Program-made: the position numbers and the translations under genes
Notes under the pieces: generated by a model
Databases searched by the model: none
Seen by the model: only the letters and a program-made list of their open reading frames with translations
What the model was told of the DNA's origin: nothing
Shown: positions 61,716 through 64,000 of the stretch, piece by piece
Numbering within the stretch: position 1 is the first letter of the stretch
How the letters are laid out: the number at the start of each line of letters is the position of its first letter
NCBI RefSeq assembly: GCF_000763315.1
Contig: NZ_JPST01000015.1
Coordinates: 1-64,000 of the forward strand
Direction: 5' to 3'
DNA length: 64,000 nt
From: Thermoactinomyces daqus
GTDB lineage: Bacteria > Bacillota > Bacilli > Thermoactinomycetales > Thermoactinomycetaceae

Positions 61716-62405
61716 TTACTCGAATCGTACCGATTTTACTCCTTCCAGCTCGCGCACCTCCTGAGCCAACAAGGGCGATTCGATCCGTTCCGGAAACCGG
61801 ATGGTAAAGGTGATATTCAGACACCGTTCACCATCATCCTCTTCCTGGATATCGACTTTGCGGATACTTCCGCCTCTGTCTGCGATCATCGAGGCGATTT
61901 CGCCGAGCATCCCGGGTTCATCCGCTACCCTAATATGAAGGATATGCAGATGGCGCTTTTTAATCCAAACCGATTCGAGACGGTTGAGCAGTTCGAGGCT
62001 GACCAGTACCAGAAGTGTGGTTAAAATCGCCCCGAACAAAAAGCCGGCACCCACCGCCAGGCCAATGCCGGAAACCACCCACAGGGAAGCCGCAGTGGTA
62101 AGCCCGGTGACCGAGGCACGGTGGCGCAAAATCGTCCCCGCACCAAAAAGCCGATGCCACTTACTACCTGGGCAGCTAGGCGCGCCGGGTCAATCCGAAC
62201 ATTGGCCTCTTTCACAAAATCGGAAAATCCGTAGATCGAGATCAGCATAATCAGCGCCGAACCCAGACTGACGAGAATATGGGTGCGAAATCCCGCCGGA
62301 TGATTGTTCCGCTCTCGCTCCCATCCGACCACTCCCCCAAGCATGCCCGCCAAAAACAGGCGCAGGGCCACCTCAAACCAGGAGATTTCCCATATGCTTT
62401 GCATA
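61716..62405 (-). pseudogene. MgtC/SapB-family membrane protein gene, frameshifted
   Basis: The reading frame from ATG 62405 codes for MQSIWEISWFEVALRLFLAG and ends at VVSGIGFL, where the sequence becomes foreign (VRGRFCATVPRS). The correct continuation (ILRHRASVTGLTTAASLWVV) is in another frame to 61716. A single missing base near 62143 (minus TTTTTGGTGCG where TTTTTGGGTGCG restores the frame) explains it. Restored, the protein would have about 229 residues with MgtC helices and a C-terminal ACT-like domain. MgtC proteins act in Mg limitation and virulence. Either a real mutation or a sequencing error in a G-run is possible. Confidence 0.8.
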
Positions 62406-62529
62406 CCATGTTCGCCTCCCCGGCCGCTTTTTCCGTGAAAGTGATCAAGCCGGGTCAGGGCCCCACTCCAGACTTCCATCGTTCCTGATGGCCAGTCCTG
62501 CGGGACACTGTGACCCTCTTCAATCTTTC

Positions 62530-63186
62530 TTAAGCGAGATCGAGCATTTGCGCAAACGAAGAAATCAAGTGATCCGCCCCCGCCAATTCATCCCGGGAGC
62601 CAAACTGGGGAAAACCGCTGTAGCGGCAGCCGACCGTGACAAGCCCATTTTGCTTGCCAGCCTCCACATCGGAACTTCGGTCCCCGACCATCATCCCGTC
62701 TGTAACCTGATGCTGTTCTTTTAAAAGTGAGACCAAATCCACTTTGCTTTTCGTTTTATACTCTCCTGCGGAATAAATTCCCGTAAACAAGGAAGTTAAA
62801 TCCCCGGATTCCAGTACGCCGCGGACATAGGGCCCCACCCCGTTGCTGGCGATAAATAAAGCGTATCCCCGTTCTTTTAATGCATGGAGTGTTTCTTTCA
62901 CCCCGGGATAAAATTCCCCGCGGTGCCTGCCGATCAGCTCAAGCTCAAAACCGAGCATCATCCGGTCGGCTTTTTCCCTGATTTCTTTCGTCGCATCGGG
63001 CAGTAATGTCTGCCAGAGTTCATCATGGGTCATGCCGAAAACAGACCTGATTTTGTCTTCAGTCGGCATCTCTTCCCGGTAAAGCCCTTCCTCCTTTAAA
63101 ACGCGAAACGTTTCAAGAAAAGCGGGGAGTCCCACTTTTTCCGATTGAAATAAAGTACCGTCAAGATCGAAGATGATCGCTTTCAC
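62530..63186 (-). CDS. HAD-family phosphatase
   Basis: A 218-residue HAD-IA hydrolase resembling phosphoglycolate phosphatase or pyrophosphatase PpaX. Motif I is FDLDGTLFQSEK, motif II is FIASNGVG, the lysine is in EYKTKSKVDLV, and motif III is MMVGDRSSDVEAGK. The cap is a small helical insert after motif I. The substrate cannot be inferred. The start is GTG at 63186 after AGAAGGGATTCAG. It is not part of the standard core order at this site. Confidence 0.88.
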   Translation of the reverse strand: MKAIIFDLDGTLFQSEKVGLPAFLETFRVLKEEGLYREEMPTEDKIRSVFGMTHDELWQTLLPDATKEIREKADRMMLGFELELIGRHRGEFYPGVKETLHALKERGYALFIASNGVGPYVRGVLESGDLTSLFTGIYSAGEYKTKSKVDLVSLLKEQHQVTDGMMVGDRSSDVEAGKQNGLVTVGCRYSGFPQFGSRDELAGADHLISSFAQMLDLA

Positions 63187-63294
63187 CTGAATCCCTTCTT
63201 TCTATTGAAAATCATTCCCTATTTTAGCGCGAATCATCGCGATTGGCGATTTTCCCGCCGACTCCCCGGTTCAGAATAAAGAACAAAATAATAA

Positions 63295-63322
63295 TTGACA
63301 AAATATTGTCCAAAAATATAAA
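63295..63322 (+). promoter_or_regulatory. Sigma-A promoter of the right-edge plus-strand unit
   Basis: TTGACA (63295-63300) and TATAAA (63317-63322) have a 16-base spacer. It is 71 bases ahead of the first small ORF and points toward the ABC transporter gene. Confidence 0.7.
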
Positions 63323-63392
63323 ATACTTCTATGAAGCGACTGAATTGTCGTTTCCCCATTCCATCCATCTTTTTGAAAGGAGGTCGTCAGCC

Positions 63393-63542
63393 ATGATGTT
63401 GCTCATCGCTTTTGCATCCAACGGGATTCGTATGCCCATTTTCACCCTTGTGCCCGCAATGAACGGCAGCGGCAACATTTATCATGGCAAAATTCCATAT
63501 TCATCCCCGTGCGGCGGCCTCAGTGAAAAAAAGGTGGATTAG
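63393..63542 (+). CDS. 49-residue small ORF, possible leader peptide
   Basis: ATG at 63393 follows AAAGGAGGTCGTCAGCC, a strong ribosome site. The product begins MMLLIAFASNGIRMPIFTLV and ends in a hydrophilic, Gly/Ser/Lys-rich region (CGGLSEKKVD). It has no recognisable relative. Two terminator-like hairpins begin 20 bases after its stop. The layout (promoter, strong small ORF, hairpins, transporter) is that of a translated attenuator leader. A small secreted or membrane peptide is the alternative. Confidence 0.5.
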   Translation: MMLLIAFASNGIRMPIFTLVPAMNGSGNIYHGKIPYSSPCGGLSEKKVD

Positions 63543-63562
63543 GAATCTGACTGCAAAAATCA

Positions 63563-63646
63563 CCACAGGGCTCCACACGGATACCTGTGGTTTTTATATT
63601 TGCGTTGAAAACCACAGGTCTGCTCCGTTCCTGTGGTCTTTTTTTT
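63563..63646 (+). terminator. Tandem terminator-like hairpins with interchangeable arms
   Basis: Hairpin A has CCACAGG (63563-63569) and CCTGTGG (63584-63590) followed by TTTTTATATTT. Hairpin B has ACCACAGG (63611-63618) and CCTGTGGT (63630-63637) followed by CTTTTTTTT. The arms are identical, so the 3' arm of A can pair with the 5' arm of B. That pairing would disrupt both terminators. Confidence 0.75.
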
Positions 63647-63679
63647 GCTTTGATTAACAAAAAAAGGAGTCGATGTGAG

Positions 63680-63793
63680 ATGTTGGTCAATTTTTGGTTG
63701 ATCGAAGGGCCCCGTTCATACCGGGAGAGCATTATCAACGACAAGATACGAGGCTTCTCATGGAAACGGCAGCTTTTCTTCTTTTATTATTAA
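63680..63793 (+). CDS. Small ORF of 37 residues before the ABC gene
   Basis: ATG at 63680 follows AAAAAGGAGTCGATGTGAG. The product MLVNFWLIEGPRSYRESIIN... ends with an aromatic run (LFFFYY). It overlaps another small frame (63760-63882) by 34 bases. No relative is recognised. It may be a second leader peptide or spurious. Confidence 0.35.
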   Translation: MLVNFWLIEGPRSYRESIINDKIRGFSWKRQLFFFYY

Positions 63794-63882
63794 TCGCCCG
63801 GGCGGGAACGGGTCCTCATCCCTTCCCGCTGTCACGTCAACAAGTTCAATCCCTTGGGAGTGATTTCGATTGCTTACTGTGA
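63760..63882 (+). CDS. Hydrophobic small ORF of 40 residues overlapping the ABC gene start
   Basis: ATG at 63760 gives METAAFLLLLLIARAG..., a short hydrophobic stretch followed by a polar tail, ending at 63882. The stop lies inside the first codons of the ABC gene, which would allow translational coupling. The ribosome site (GAGGCTTCTC) is weak. It could be a spurious frame. Confidence 0.25.
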   Translation: METAAFLLLLLIARAGTGPHPFPLSRQQVQSLGSDFDCLL

Positions 63883-64000
63883 ATGAGGAAAAGAAAACAG
63901 AGAACCATTCCTCAGCGAGCCAAGTTGCGGTGGAATGCCGGGACGTCTGCAAATCATTTTATGAAGAAATAAAAGACAGCCGTTCATGGAAAAACCTGTT
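63870..64000 (+). CDS. ABC transporter ATP-binding protein (5' part only)
   Basis: The gene runs off the right edge; 43 codons are visible. TTG at 63870 follows GGGAGTGATTTCGA; GTG at 63879 is in frame. After a polar leader the sequence VAVECRDVCKSFYEEIKDSR resembles the first strand of an ABC ATPase domain, before Walker A. The insert EEIKDSRSWKNL recalls export-type ABC proteins such as TagH/Wzt or drug exporters. The subtype cannot be fixed from this fragment. Confidence 0.6.
   Translation, partial: MLTVNEEKKTENHSSASQVAVECRDVCKSFYEEIKDSRSWKNL

Overview
The window is a core chromosomal segment of an endospore-forming Bacillota. Its gene order closely follows the Bacillus subtilis region that runs from ctsR to the rRNA operon beyond pdaB, but it is shown in reverse, so almost every gene is on the minus strand. 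Sporulation and germination genes (sigH, kbaA, gerD, pdaB, cwlD, a SpoIIM-family gene) point to a spore former of the order Bacillales in the broad sense. Base composition is near 50% GC. Protein sequences and the inserted carD and pssA genes suggest a lineage outside Bacillus sensu stricto, perhaps Thermoactinomycetaceae or a relative; that placement is a guess.

Read in the direction of transcription (high to low coordinates): (1) 63.9-62.4 kb holds non-core material: a partial ABC transporter preceded by small ORFs and two terminator-like hairpins on the plus strand, a HAD phosphatase gene and a frameshifted mgtC-like gene. (2) 61.6-55.3 kb is the CtsR heat-shock operon (ctsR-mcsA-mcsB-clpC) with a clear promoter and CtsR operator, then radA and disA. 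(3) 54.1-50.0 kb has pssA, a divergent plus-strand gene of unknown function, carD with tandem promoters, the PIN-TRAM gene yacL, and ispD-ispF. (4) 49.5-44.0 kb is gltX, a cysteine T-box, cysE-cysS, mrnC, rlmB and rae1. (5) sigH, then rpmG-secE-nusG, rplK-rplA, an L10 leader, rplJ-rplL, rsmC-like ybxB and rpoB-rpoC. (6) rplGB (L7Ae), rpsL-rpsG-fusA-tuf. (7) 25.8-10.7 kb is the S10-spc-alpha ribosomal superoperon, including secY, adk, map, infA, the very short rpmJ and rpoA. (8) ecfA1-ecfA2-ecfT (ECF transporter module), truA, rplM-rpsI behind an L13-type leader. (9) DUF2521-like ybaK, cwlD, salA, gerD, kbaA, pdaB, a SpoIIM-family gene and an OsmC-family gene. (10) At the left edge, a strong sigma-A promoter and leader reading out of the window, almost certainly those of an rRNA operon.

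Most genes cooperate in making and controlling the translation and transcription machinery. Regulatory RNA is frequent: a cysteine T-box, L10 and L13 leaders, and terminator-like hairpins ahead of rpoB and ecfA1. Beyond this conserved core the points that most deserve a second look are: the small-ORF/tandem-hairpin leader before the ABC transporter at the right edge; a short hairpin element with a shared 3' motif found twice in ribosomal operon gaps (secY/adk and nusG/rplK); the frameshift in mgtC; the putative metal-site protein encoded divergently from carD; and the double hairpin leader of rpoBC.
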